From: an uncultured Ruminococcus sp.
Lineage (GTDB): Bacteria > Bacillota > Clostridia > Oscillospirales > CAG-272
Direction of reading: 5' to 3'
Assembly: GCA_902762505.1 (NCBI GenBank)
Contig: CACWOQ010000007.1
Coordinates: forward strand, 26,198-90,197
Length of the DNA: 64,000 nt
Shown here: piece by piece, positions 1 through 8,956 of the stretch
How positions within the stretch are numbered: the first letter of the stretch is position 1
Layout: the number at the start of each line of letters is the position of its first letter
Notes under the pieces: model-generated
The model's database searches: none
Told to the model about the DNA's origin: nothing
Seen by the model: only the letters and a program-made list of their open reading frames with translations
Made by a program: the position numbers and the translations under genes

Positions 1-2
1 TC

Positions 3-1364
3 GGCAACGCGTCCGGCGTGAACGAACAGAGCAAAGAATTCCTCAAAAACTTCACCGTCCGCGGAAACTGGGCGTGGTGCGACAAGGACGGCTACTGGAG
101 CTGGCTGCAGGAATACACGTACGACGAAAAAAGCGGCAAATACGGGCTTGTCAACGGCGGCTTTGGCAGAGACTCCTCCGGAAAGTTCGAGGAGCTTGCC
201 GTCTCGCTCGGACACCATCCGTCGACGAGCAAGGGCAGAAGCTTCGTATACGGCAGCGAACCGAACACAAAGAAGAACGACTTCAACTTCTCGCTTGAGG
301 GCGTCGGAGAGGGCAAGTGCTTCGAATCTCAGTTCAAAGCCGCGATGAGCTTCGACCCCTCGGTCATGCTCATAACCGGCTGGAACGAATGGATCGCCGG
401 CTGCCCGCACGACGCGCAGTACAGATTCTTCGCACAGACCTCGGTCAAAGGGTACATCTATATAGACCAGTTCAACCCGGAATTCTCACGTGACGCGGAG
501 CCGATGAGACTTCGCGACGGCGTCGGCTTCGGCGACAACTACTATTATCAGATGTGCGATTACATAAGAAAATTCAAGGGCATAGACAAAGCGCCGGAGG
601 CGACGGGACAGCAGAGCATAAAGCTTGACGACCTGTCGACCTGGGACGGCGTAGGTCCTCTGTACATGGACAACACGGGCGACGCGGAGCTGCGCAACAG
701 CGTCTGTTACGACAGCAGCATCAGATACGTGAACGGCAGCGGCAGAAACGACGTGGAATCCGCCAAGGTCAGCCAGGACGCGGAATACCTTTACTTCCTC
801 GTAAAATGCACCGCGGATATCGAATTCGCCGACGGACAGAACTGGATGAACCTGTTCATCAACACCGACAACGACGCGGCGACCGGCTGGGAAGGCTACG
901 ACTTCGTGATCAACCGCAGCAGAGACGAAAAGACCGTTTCGGTCGAACGCTTCGGCGACGGATTTTTGTCAAAAAAGACGGGTGACGCAGATTATTTCAT
1001 ATCCGGCGAATATATGACGGTCAGGGTGCCGAAAAATACGCTCGGCGTATCGGAGCTGAAGAATTTCACGTTCAAATGGGCTGATAATTCTACCGTCACG
1101 GGCAACGTAATGGAATTCATGGATCTGGGCGACGCCGCGCCGAACGACAGATACGCGTTCATCTACGTCGGCGGAAACGGCGCCACGGTGGAATACGGTG
1201 ACGGCGCTGACGAAAGCACCGCCGATGATACGGAAACTCAGACGGCGGAAGAAAACGAAAACGGCGAAGAGTCGCTCGCCGGATTCACGGCTGCCGTGTG
1301 CGCCGTGTCCGCGGTGCTGATAGCGGCTGCTGCCGTCGTGATCGTGAAGATCAAGAGAAAATAA
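3..1364 (+). CDS. Partial GH99/WbsX-like glycan-acting protein, C-terminal membrane anchor
   Basis: The reading frame is open to the left window edge, so the true start is missing. The first third contains WNEWIAGCPHDAQ (about residues 120-135 of the visible part), typical of the GH71/GH99-like and WbsX TIM-barrel group that acts on mannosides or polysaccharides. The middle (about 200-390) looks like a CBM9-type beta-sandwich, with NLFINTDNDAATGWEGYDF. An acidic linker follows, then a hydrophobic helix and a KIKRK tail, which suggests a cell-surface protein anchored by its C-terminus. The next gene, 13 bp downstream, has the same tail architecture, so the two probably work together outside the cell. 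Substrate is unknown. The GH99-like call is from motif memory only. Confidence 0.6.
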   Translation, partial: GNASGVNEQSKEFLKNFTVRGNWAWCDKDGYWSWLQEYTYDEKSGKYGLVNGGFGRDSSGKFEELAVSLGHHPSTSKGRSFVYGSEPNTKKNDFNFSLEGVGEGKCFESQFKAAMSFDPSVMLITGWNEWIAGCPHDAQYRFFAQTSVKGYIYIDQFNPEFSRDAEPMRLRDGVGFGDNYYYQMCDYIRKFKGIDKAPEATGQQSIKLDDLSTWDGVGPLYMDNTGDAELRNSVCYDSSIRYVNGSGRNDVESAKVSQDAEYLYFLVKCTADIEFADGQNWMNLFINTDNDAATGWEGYDFVINRSRDEKTVSVERFGDGFLSKKTGDADYFISGEYMTVRVPKNTLGVSELKNFTFKWADNSTVTGNVMEFMDLGDAAPNDRYAFIYVGGNGATVEYGDGADESTADDTETQTAEENENGEESLAGFTAAVCAVSAVLIAAAAVVIVKIKRK

Positions 1365-1377
1365 GGAGGCGGTAAAG

Positions 1378-2514
1378 ATGAAAAAATCAAGATTCTGCAT
1401 TGTTTTCCTTCTCTGCGCCGCGCTTTGCGTCACCGCTTCATCCCTGAACGTGATGAAGGAGGACTTCGATTCGTACTTTGCGGGGACCGATCCCCTTGAG
1501 GTCGAAGAGCTGTACGGATATTTCGAATGGCACAACGCGACAAACGAAAGCTCCCTTGAGCTCGTTGAGGATAACGGCGGCACGGCTCTGAAGCTTGCCG
1601 GCTACAGCGAGCTTTACACGATAGACTACATCCCTGCGGAATACGTTTTCTCGCTCCGTATCAAGCCGAAAAAAGACAACGGGATGATAAACGTCTTCGT
1701 CCGCGGCGATATGCCGGGCGGACTCGTAAAGCAGAACCCGAGAAACGCGGGGATCATGCAGTCGTTCTACTACTTTGAGTGGGACTGGTACGCCGAAAAC
1801 GGCGGCAGTCACGGCGGCTCGAGCACCGGCGGCTCCGGTCTGGCGATATCGCTTACCAAAAACGGCTTCACGATGAGGATCAAGAAATACGCCCCGGATT
1901 CGCTTACGATCACCTCGTCCGTATTCAACGTAAAAGCCGACCTCGATATCGATCTTAACGCGTATAACGACGTGAAGATCACCGACACCGGCAAGCGCAT
2001 AGACGTTTTCATCAACGGTATGCTCGGCGGCTTCGTCGAGCTTTCGGACGAAAGCACGGTGTACGAATCCGACGGAACGAACACGGCGTATTACAAAAAA
2101 GCCACGGTGTACGACGGAGACGGAAAGCTTCTCGGCGAGGTGGAGGACACGCGTCTTCATTACAACGGTTCTCAGATCGCCGTCGCCGGCCGCAACGAGA
2201 CGTTTTACGCGGACGATATCTGCATCGCCTGCGGCGAGCACGCGATAGAATACAGCAACGGCGAATACACGCCGGAGCCGCCTCAGACCGCGACGGACAC
2301 CGAAAACCGCGATACCGATCCCGTCACCGCGCCGGAGGAAACAGATCCGGTCACAGACGGCACCTCGGACGAGACGACTGAGCCGGCGGATACGGAAGAA
2401 GCAAAACCGTCCGGCGGAGCAGGTAAAAAGACGAAAATAATCATTATCGCCGCGGCAGTCGACGCGGTGATAATAGCCGCTATGGCGGTGTTTATACCGA
2501 AAAAAAAGAAATAA
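1378..2514 (+). CDS. Secreted, C-terminally anchored beta-sandwich protein
   Basis: It starts at ATG after AAGGAGG. Residues 1-22 form a signal peptide (MKKSRFCIVFLLCAALCVTA). The body (about 25-290) resembles laminin-G or 3-keto-disaccharide-hydrolase-type sandwich domains, with DVKITDTGKRIDVFINGMLGG as a typical strand pattern. A Thr/Asp/Glu-rich linker (about 300-345) leads to a membrane helix (352-373) and a Lys-rich tail. It is probably co-transcribed with the preceding gene and displayed at the cell surface to bind or process a glycan. No catalytic residues are recognised. A solute-binding or purely structural role is also possible. Confidence 0.55.
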   Translation: MKKSRFCIVFLLCAALCVTASSLNVMKEDFDSYFAGTDPLEVEELYGYFEWHNATNESSLELVEDNGGTALKLAGYSELYTIDYIPAEYVFSLRIKPKKDNGMINVFVRGDMPGGLVKQNPRNAGIMQSFYYFEWDWYAENGGSHGGSSTGGSGLAISLTKNGFTMRIKKYAPDSLTITSSVFNVKADLDIDLNAYNDVKITDTGKRIDVFINGMLGGFVELSDESTVYESDGTNTAYYKKATVYDGDGKLLGEVEDTRLHYNGSQIAVAGRNETFYADDICIACGEHAIEYSNGEYTPEPPQTATDTENRDTDPVTAPEETDPVTDGTSDETTEPADTEEAKPSGGAGKKTKIIIIAAAVDAVIIAAMAVFIPKKKK

Positions 2515-2537
2515 TATAAACGGAGGCTTTTCAATAA

Positions 2538-3473
2538 ATGTCAGAATTCAAGGATCTCAGGATAGTTGACAACTTCTATCAGACGTCGCTTTTCTTCCCG
2601 ATGCCCGCCGTGCTCGTCAGCACGATAGCGGACGACGGCGAAACGAACTGCGGTTCATACTCGCTCATCCAGCCGTATTACGTAGCCGGTAAGGATTATT
2701 ACGCGATGCTTTTGAGCTGCCGCAACTCTTCGAACACGGCGCAGAACATCATAAAGCGTAAAAAATGCGCGATCAATTTCTTCCCGGACGACCCGAAGTA
2801 CTTCAAGGAAGCCGTAAGACTCGGCTGGCCCGGAGACACGACGGCGGAAAAAATGAAGGATTTCAACATGACGCTGACAGACGGTCTTCGCGCAGAAGCG
2901 GATCCCGCCGGATCGTACCCGAAGATAGTCAAGGAATCCTTCCAGGTCATAGAATGCACGTGGATGGATACGCTTGACGGAGCGGAAAACGACGGACCCA
3001 TGCCCGAGGGCGAGGACCATTACACGCTTGAAAAATACCACGATTTCAACGGTATAACAAGCCCGTACGGCGCTCACTTCATCCTTCGTGTCGACAAGAT
3101 ACTGATGAAGGAAAAATACTATAACGCGATAATAAACGGCGTAAAGGCGTCGGATTTCCCGCCCTGCCCCGTTGATTACGGTTACAGAGATTCCAAAAAC
3201 TTCTGGTATCACAAGCACAGAAGAATGAGAGCCGAGCTTCTTCCCGTAAGACAGACGACGCTTTCGTCCGTAAGATACGCCGCCGACAGGATAGACCCCG
3301 AGGTTCATTTCACGGACGACGCGCTTCAGATGATCGTCAACGTGCCGAGGATCTTCCTCCCCACCGTGCTGCGCGGCTGCGTTGCGTGGGCGAAGGAAAA
3401 CGGCAGGACCGAAATATCGGCTGCCGAGATGAAGATCATAAACGACAAGAGAAGCAAGGAAAAGAAAAAATAA
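2538..3473 (+). CDS. Flavin reductase-like FMN-binding split-barrel protein
   Basis: The 311-residue protein begins with a split-barrel signature: FPMPAVLVSTIADDGETN, followed by GSYSLIQPYYV and SCRNSSNTAQNIIKRKKCAINF. This is the pattern of the flavin reductase-like / FMN-binding family, in which the barrel binds FMN in a dimer. The C-terminal 90 residues (about 220-311) are extra and basic. There is no signal peptide, so it should be cytoplasmic. It follows the two surface proteins by 23 bp after CGGAGG, so it may share their transcript. The electron acceptor or substrate is unknown. Confidence 0.65.
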   Translation: MSEFKDLRIVDNFYQTSLFFPMPAVLVSTIADDGETNCGSYSLIQPYYVAGKDYYAMLLSCRNSSNTAQNIIKRKKCAINFFPDDPKYFKEAVRLGWPGDTTAEKMKDFNMTLTDGLRAEADPAGSYPKIVKESFQVIECTWMDTLDGAENDGPMPEGEDHYTLEKYHDFNGITSPYGAHFILRVDKILMKEKYYNAIINGVKASDFPPCPVDYGYRDSKNFWYHKHRRMRAELLPVRQTTLSSVRYAADRIDPEVHFTDDALQMIVNVPRIFLPTVLRGCVAWAKENGRTEISAAEMKIINDKRSKEKKK

Positions 3474-3505
3474 AACGCCGCTGTGCGGTAAGCGGCGCCG
3501 AAACA

Positions 3506-3539
3506 AAAGCAGACCGGGAATCGGATCCCGGTCTGCTTT
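3506..3539. terminator. Bidirectional terminator between convergent genes
   Basis: A perfect 14-bp stem (3506-3519 with 3526-3539, loop of 6) has A-rich and T-rich flanks on both sides. It sits between the stop of the flavin-reductase-like gene and the stop of the convergent large gene, so it can end both transcripts. Confidence 0.85.
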
Positions 3540-3544
3540 GCGTT

Positions 3545-6169
3545 TTATTTTCTGAACAGATCGAAGAAGCTGCGTTTCTTCGGCTGCATGGAGAGCATCA
3601 GCTCGAATTTTTCCTTCATCGCAAAATCGGAGGCGAACGCCGTTTCCGCGTCGAGCTTGAGCTGCTCGAGCTTTCTCGAATTCAGCTTGTGGACGCGGTC
3701 CGCCGTGACCTGAAGCTCATCCGCGCCGAGCTCTGTGAATACGAAGCGCAAAAACGTGCAGAAATCGGAATAATCACTGTGCTGTTTTCCCCATTGCAGC
3801 CATTCCGCGCAGAACCGGTCGGTGAAGCGCGAGGATTGAGGAGTAGACAGTCTGAACAGGCTGTAAATGTACGGTATCTCCTCCGGCTCCGCGTTCTCGG
3901 CGAACAGAGGGAGGACCCAGTCGAGATACGTTTCGGACTCGGCGTCGGAGAATCTCGTTAGGTCTATCTGCTCGGACGACGTGATCGACGACAGATAAGG
4001 CTTTGCGTTGTGGTAATCCTTGCGGTTCTGTATACCGGAGGCGCAGACGCCGAACGCGAGCACCAGAAGCTTTCCGGAAAGCTCCTTGCCTCTGATATTG
4101 CACTCGTACTCGCCGAGGTCGTTTATTATCTTTTCGGTCTCCTTGCCGGGACGGCTGAACCGCAGACGGGAGATCATGCCGTTGACCACCTCGTCGGATA
4201 TGTCTATGCAGAGCCTGTCTGACAAAAGTATCCCGAAAATCAGCTCTTCCGCCTCTTTTATATTCTCCGGCTTCTTGCGCTTGTACGCGGCGTAGTATTC
4301 CTCAAGCGCCTGCGGCAGATATCTTTGCGCGTAGTCCGACGAGGCGGAGAAATAGTTCGTATAATGCTCGGAGACGAGCGTGGTCGACTGCTTTACGTCG
4401 TACGTGACGATCATCTGACGGAGGACCGACCACATCAGATCGTATTTTTCGGCTTCGGCTAAGAAATCGAAAAGCTCGCGTCTGCGGTCTCCGAGGTGAG
4501 CCGCCGCCTGCTCGGAAAACGCAGTGGTGAGGTTGACCTGTACGGGGATACCGTCCTTTATCGTGTCGGTAACGGTTTCGAGGTTCTCCTCGACCGTGCA
4601 GAAGCGCTTCACGTCGTCGGTGAACAGCGACAGCGCGTGATCGGACGCCGCCTTGTCCGTACCGCAGGCGTAGCGTTCCTTCATCACAGAGGAGAGGAAG
4701 CCGCCGAGCTTGTCGGACGGGGACAGGCATTCGTAGCTCGAATCGTGCTTGTGTACGTATTCGCTTATCAGCGACACGATGAAATCCGCCTTCCACTCGA
4801 CGTGCTGATATCCGGCGACGAAGAGGAGCGCGCTCCTGCTCTTGTCCGACATAAGCTCGTCCGTTATGTCGATCCCGCAGCCGGAGCAGACGGATCTGAT
4901 CTTTTCAAAGTATCCGTTGAAGGTGCCGGACGTGACGTCGCGCGAGATCATCACTATCGGCACGGAATCAACGGCGAGAGCGCGGAAGCCGTTCTTGATT
5001 ATCAGAGAGGCGTCGGCATAGACCGCCGCCATATACGAAAGTATCTTCGTAAGGTATGACGGACCGAGGCTCAGTATCGCTTCGCTCACGCAGAGCATTG
5101 CTTCAACAAGCAGAAGCTTGCCGCCGTAACGCGCGTGTCTGCCGGAGTATTCGGCGATCCTGTCGAAAAGCGGCTCGTCAACGGCGCGGAAAGCGTCCGT
5201 CGAACCGGCGCTGCAGCAGTTCGAAGCGCGGCACATGAGATAAGCCGGTACGAGCGCCGGGGAGACCTTGTCCGTATCGCAGAACTGCTCAACGTATCCG
5301 TGGAAAACGCGGAGCAGATCGTAGTTGTGAAGCATCGTTTCCTCGATAAACGCGAAGAAATCGTCGTCGTCCGCGTATTTGCCGGGGTCGAAGCATTCGC
5401 CTGCGGTGAGATCGAAGACGCAGAAGCGCTCGTCCTCGCAAAGGCTCCTGTCGTACGCCGTGTGGTTCGATACGGCGCCGCAGATATCGACGTCCGCGTT
5501 TTTCGGATCGTATGAATAAGTGGAATATGATATCTTTTTCGCATATGACAGAGGCAGAACGTATTCGAGCGAGGCGATCCATAAAACGGTGTTTTCCTGC
5601 TCGTCACAGATCACTATCCTGCGCCCCGTCTCATCCTTGTGCATGAGCGCCCAGAGCATGGAGCGGAACACGTCGAAGCGGCCCGGCGCCGAGAGGAATT
5701 TCATGACCTTGTTTACGGTCACGGTCTGACCCACGGTAAGCGTCGGTGCGCCGACGTAGCCTACGCCGACCGAGGAATCCACCGCCTCGGGCGCGGCTGT
5801 TTCAAGGAATGACGGCGAACCTATGAACTCACACGGGTAGACGCCGCAGTCAGTCTCGGAAAACAGCACGGAATGGCTTATATGGTTCATCCCGGGACCG
5901 AACGGGTCCTTTCCGAGGCACGCGGCCCTGCTCATCGCACAGTTTCCGTCCGCGTATCTGTACGTGTACGAAACGGGCATGCAGGCTATGATCTTTTCCG
6001 TATACTCAGGGATGACCTGGTCAAGCTCCGGCGCCCTGTATTCGGACAGCCTGTCTCCGAATTCGTTGTGACGCGGAAAATCCCGGTCCGAGCTGAGTAT
6101 CCCGAAGCCGGGACCGCCGCCGTAAAGACCGGTCCTGCGGCTCGTATGTATTATCTGATGAAGACTCAT
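3545..6169 (-). CDS. Large GAP1-N2-like protein (GTPase-associated protein 1 type)
   Basis: The start is set at the ATG at 6169, which has AAAGGAG ten bases upstream. An in-frame codon 12 residues earlier has no such site. The 874-residue protein opens with HQIIHTSRRTGLYGGGPGFGILSSD, which resembles the GAP1-N2 domain found in proteins encoded beside TRAFAC-type GTPases in predicted bacterial conflict systems. The remainder looks alpha-helical and has no enzyme motif I recognise. No GTPase or membrane partner is adjacent here, so the usual context is missing. The family call is from memory of the N-terminal pattern and needs a profile search. Confidence 0.5.
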   Translation of the reverse strand: MSLHQIIHTSRRTGLYGGGPGFGILSSDRDFPRHNEFGDRLSEYRAPELDQVIPEYTEKIIACMPVSYTYRYADGNCAMSRAACLGKDPFGPGMNHISHSVLFSETDCGVYPCEFIGSPSFLETAAPEAVDSSVGVGYVGAPTLTVGQTVTVNKVMKFLSAPGRFDVFRSMLWALMHKDETGRRIVICDEQENTVLWIASLEYVLPLSYAKKISYSTYSYDPKNADVDICGAVSNHTAYDRSLCEDERFCVFDLTAGECFDPGKYADDDDFFAFIEETMLHNYDLLRVFHGYVEQFCDTDKVSPALVPAYLMCRASNCCSAGSTDAFRAVDEPLFDRIAEYSGRHARYGGKLLLVEAMLCVSEAILSLGPSYLTKILSYMAAVYADASLIIKNGFRALAVDSVPIVMISRDVTSGTFNGYFEKIRSVCSGCGIDITDELMSDKSRSALLFVAGYQHVEWKADFIVSLISEYVHKHDSSYECLSPSDKLGGFLSSVMKERYACGTDKAASDHALSLFTDDVKRFCTVEENLETVTDTIKDGIPVQVNLTTAFSEQAAAHLGDRRRELFDFLAEAEKYDLMWSVLRQMIVTYDVKQSTTLVSEHYTNYFSASSDYAQRYLPQALEEYYAAYKRKKPENIKEAEELIFGILLSDRLCIDISDEVVNGMISRLRFSRPGKETEKIINDLGEYECNIRGKELSGKLLVLAFGVCASGIQNRKDYHNAKPYLSSITSSEQIDLTRFSDAESETYLDWVLPLFAENAEPEEIPYIYSLFRLSTPQSSRFTDRFCAEWLQWGKQHSDYSDFCTFLRFVFTELGADELQVTADRVHKLNSRKLEQLKLDAETAFASDFAMKEKFELMLSMQPKKRSFFDLFRK

Positions 6170-6240
6170 ATATGGTAAAACTCCTTTGAATGAAATGAGG
6201 GGCATGATCGCGTATAAATGCTGATAATATCTTATTTTAT

Positions 6241-6269
6241 ATCATATCACAACAATTATGAAATTTCAA
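6241..6269 (-). promoter_or_regulatory. Sigma-A type promoter for the GAP1-like gene
   Basis: On the minus strand TTGAAA (6269-6264) is followed after 17 bp by TATGAT (6246-6241), about 70 bp before the start at 6169. Confidence 0.65.
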
Positions 6270-6319
6270 GCCCATTATCAAAATTTACAAATAAAGATAC
6301 GGATTTTATATACGCGCGG

Positions 6320-6348
6320 TTGACAGAGCGGGCGGTGCGGTGTATAAT
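6320..6348 (+). promoter_or_regulatory. Strong sigma-A promoter for the small gene at 6371
   Basis: TTGACA, a 17-bp GC-rich spacer and TATAAT, followed by AAGGAGGTGAGACT and a GTG start: both consensus boxes are perfect. Confidence 0.85.
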
Positions 6349-6370
6349 AACGTCGTAAGGAGGTGAGACT

Positions 6371-6664
6371 GTGAGTCTTAAAGATGACTGGAAAAAGACC
6401 GGTAAGGATCTCGGCAAATCGTTTGCCGGACTCGGAAAGTCGATTATTAAATCCGTCGAGGCGGGAGCCGACAAGGTGAACGGAGACGAGGGGAAAAACG
6501 AAAGCGTCGAAGCCTCCGCCGGGCTGCGCGAAAGCTGGAGCAAGGTGGGACACAGCTTCGGAGAAGCCGGCAAATCTCTCGGAAAAGCCGTGCTTGGCAC
6601 GGCTAAGACCGTCGGAGACGCGTTTGAAGACGAAAAGCAAGACGGCGGGGAAAAGCAGGAATAA
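6371..6664 (+). CDS. Small amphipathic repeat protein of unknown function
   Basis: The 97-residue protein uses a GTG start with a strong ribosome binding site. It has an internal duplication: DDWKKTGKDLGKSFAGLGKSI near the start and RESWSKVGHSFGEAGKSLGKA in the second half (about 52-72) share the same W-K-G-F-G-LGK spacing. It is rich in Lys, Gly and Glu, with no Cys and no membrane segment. A perfect promoter and a terminator enclose it alone, so it is a monocistronic and probably well expressed gene. I do not recognise a named function; apolipoprotein-like or stress-type helical proteins look similar. Confidence 0.7.
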   Translation: MSLKDDWKKTGKDLGKSFAGLGKSIIKSVEAGADKVNGDEGKNESVEASAGLRESWSKVGHSFGEAGKSLGKAVLGTAKTVGDAFEDEKQDGGEKQE

Positions 6665-6677
6665 CGAAACCCGTGCA

Positions 6678-6704
6678 AAAAACAGGCTCTGCCTGTTTTT
6701 TGTA
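6678..6704 (+). terminator. Rho-independent terminator
   Basis: A 10-bp stem AAAAACAGGC/GCCTGTTTTT with a 3-base loop and a T-run, just after the small gene's stop. Confidence 0.85.
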
Positions 6705-6762
6705 TTTTCACGTAATTACGCGACGGTTCACAAAACGTTTCAATTAACTGCGAAATATCATA

Positions 6763-6814
6763 TTGAAACCGGGACTTAACAGGTGTATAATCAACTTATT
6801 AAATATAAATTGAT
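6763..6814 (+). promoter_or_regulatory. Promoter with overlapping inverted-repeat operator for the MarR operon
   Basis: TTGAAA (6763-6768), 17 bp, TATAAT (6786-6791). An inverted repeat ATCAACTTAT-N5-ATAAATTGAT (6790-6814, 9 of 10 positions match) overlaps the -10 box. This fits a MarR dimer site that would block its own promoter. Confidence 0.75.
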
Positions 6815-6831
6815 TAAGAAAGGCGAAAAAA

Positions 6832-7299
6832 ATGAGAAAAGAAGTACAGAGCAAAACGCAGAAAACGATAGGAAAGCTTATAAGACTCAATAAGCTCCAC
6901 CGTGCGGCGATAGAGTCGAGGGTAGAGGAACTCGGAATACACACAAGTCAGCATCTGGCGCTCGTCACCGTGGCGAAAAACGAGGGGAAATGGAACCAGA
7001 TCAAAGTGGCGGAAGAGCTCGGGATCAGCGCCGCCGCCGTCTCCGTGACGATGAAAAAGCTTGAGAAAACCGGCTTCATAACCCGCCGCGACCAGGATGA
7101 AGACGCGCGTCAGAAGGCTCTTTCGCTTACCGCGAAGGGCAGAAAGGTCATAGACAGCACGAAAAAGATCTTTGAAGAGGTGGATTCCGAGATGTGCAGG
7201 AACATAAGCGAAGAGGATCTCGACACGCTCGATTCGATAATAACGAGGATGATCGCGAATTTCGACGCGGACCGACAGAACGGCGCGGAGGATAAATGA
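6832..7299 (+). CDS. MarR-family transcriptional regulator
   Basis: The 155-residue protein has the winged-helix layout of MarR: helices up to about 45, a helix-turn-helix near 60-90 (WNQIKVAEELGISAAAVSVTMKKLEKTGFI), and the wing TRRDQDEDARQKALSLTAKGR (about 91-111) with its conserved Asp-Arg region. Its stop overlaps the start of the first ABC gene by 4 bases, so the regulator and exporter are one operon. An inverted repeat over its -10 box suggests autorepression released by a ligand, probably a substrate of the exporter. Confidence 0.9.
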   Translation: MRKEVQSKTQKTIGKLIRLNKLHRAAIESRVEELGIHTSQHLALVTVAKNEGKWNQIKVAEELGISAAAVSVTMKKLEKTGFITRRDQDEDARQKALSLTAKGRKVIDSTKKIFEEVDSEMCRNISEEDLDTLDSIITRMIANFDADRQNGAEDK

Positions 7300-8956
7300 A
7301 AAAATGGTTCAGATATGCAAAGCCGTACGTCCCGTATTTTATACTCGGACCGCTTTGCATGCTTATAGAGGTAGCCGGTGAGGCTGTTATGCCGCGTCTG
7401 CTCGGTATACTCATAAACCGGGCGAACGAAGGCTTGCTCACCTCCGGTATGAGCCTCGGGATCATGGCGCTTATGATAGTCATAGCTCTGGTCATGATGG
7501 CGGGCGGCGTCGGCGGCGCGTATTTTGCGTCAAAGGCGTCCGTAAACTACGCCGCCGATCTGCGCGCTGACGTGTATTCGAGAATCCAGACGTTTTCCTT
7601 TGAGAACATAGACAAATTCTCGACGGGCTCTCTCGTCACGCGTCTGACGAACGACGTCACGCAGATGCAGAACCTGATAAACATGATGATGCGCATGGCG
7701 CTCCGCGCTCCCGGTATGATGATCGCGTCGCTTATAATGGCGATAATCCTCAAGCCGAAGCTTTCGGTCGTCTTCGCCGTGAGCATCCCGGTAATGCTTT
7801 TGTCGGTGGGCTTTATAATCCTTCGCGGCTTCCCGCTGTTTTCCAAAGTGCAGACAAAGCTCGACGCCCTGAACTCGACGGTGCAAGAAAACGTGACGAA
7901 CGTCAGAGTCGTTAAGAGCTTCGTGCGCGAGGATCACGAAACGGAGAAATTCCGCCGCGCGAACAGAGAGCTGAAAAACACGGGCATGTCGGCTGCCAAG
8001 GTCATGATCTTCATGCAGCCGGTGATGACTCTTATCATGAACGTGACGGTGGTCGTGGTCGTTCTGATCGGCAGCCGCCTCGTCCTCAACCGCGACGGCG
8101 GTATGCTCCCGGGCGACCTTACGTCGTTCATTTCATACGTAACGCAGATACTCATGTCGCTTGTGATGGTGACGTTCATGCTCACGTTCTCTTCGCGCGC
8201 CATGGCGTCGGCACGCCGTATCAGGGAGGTGCTTGACGAACCTGTCACGCTGAACGACGACGGCGCCGCGTTCAAGGACCTTCACGTTCAGCGCGGAGAC
8301 GTTGAATTCAGAAACGTCACATTCAGATATTATAAACCGGATGCGGCAAATCCACGCTTGTATCCATGATCCCGCGCTTATACGACTGCGACGGCGGGCA
8401 GGTCCTGGTCGACGGGGTCGACGTTAAGGATTATTCGCTCGTCAACCTGCGCGACGGTATAGGCATGGTGCTTCAGAAAAACACGCTTTTCTCCGGAACG
8501 ATAGCGGAAAACCTCCGCTGGGGAGACGAGCAGGCGGACGATGAGACCGTCCGGCGCATGGCGGAGTACGCTCAGGCGGATAAATTCGTGTCGTCCTTCA
8601 AGGACGGATACGAAACGATGCTCGATCAAGGCGGCAACAACGTATCGGGAGGACAGAAGCAGAGGCTCTGCATAGCGCGCGCCCTGCTCAAACAGCCGAA
8701 AATCCTGATCCTCGACGACAGTACGAGCGCCGTCGACACGGCGACCGAGGCGATGATAAGACGGGCGTTCCGCGAGGAGCTGCCCGGCAGCACGAAGATA
8801 ATCATCGCGCAGCGTATCACGTCCGTTATGGAATCGGATATGATCGTCGTCATGAACGACGGCAGGATAACGGGTATCGGCACGCACGAACAGCTGCTTG
8901 AAAGCAACGTCGAATACCGTGAAATATATGAATCGCAGATCGGAGGTAACAGCTGA
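7296..8956 (+). pseudogene. ABC exporter half-transporter broken by a deletion at Walker A
   Basis: The first frame (7296-8369) encodes the six-helix membrane domain and the beginning of the ATPase up to NVTFRYYK. The second frame (continuing to 8956) resumes at TGCGKSTLVSMIPRLYD and carries LSGG-type VSGGQKQRLCIARA, Walker B ILILDDSTSAVD and the H-loop region (here Q, IIIAQRI). The intact neighbour has 26 residues between the matching points, so roughly 75 bp plus a frameshift are missing near 8336. The sequence lost covers the beta strands before the P-loop. As written the gene cannot make a working ATPase. It could be real decay or an assembly deletion. The degenerate H-loop is normal for one half of heterodimeric exporters. 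Confidence 0.85.

Noticed and set aside
969..2241. Long minus-strand reading frames opposite the first two genes
   Set aside because: Mirror frames caused by GC-rich codon use. They lack ribosome binding sites and the plus-strand proteins have clear domains and signals.
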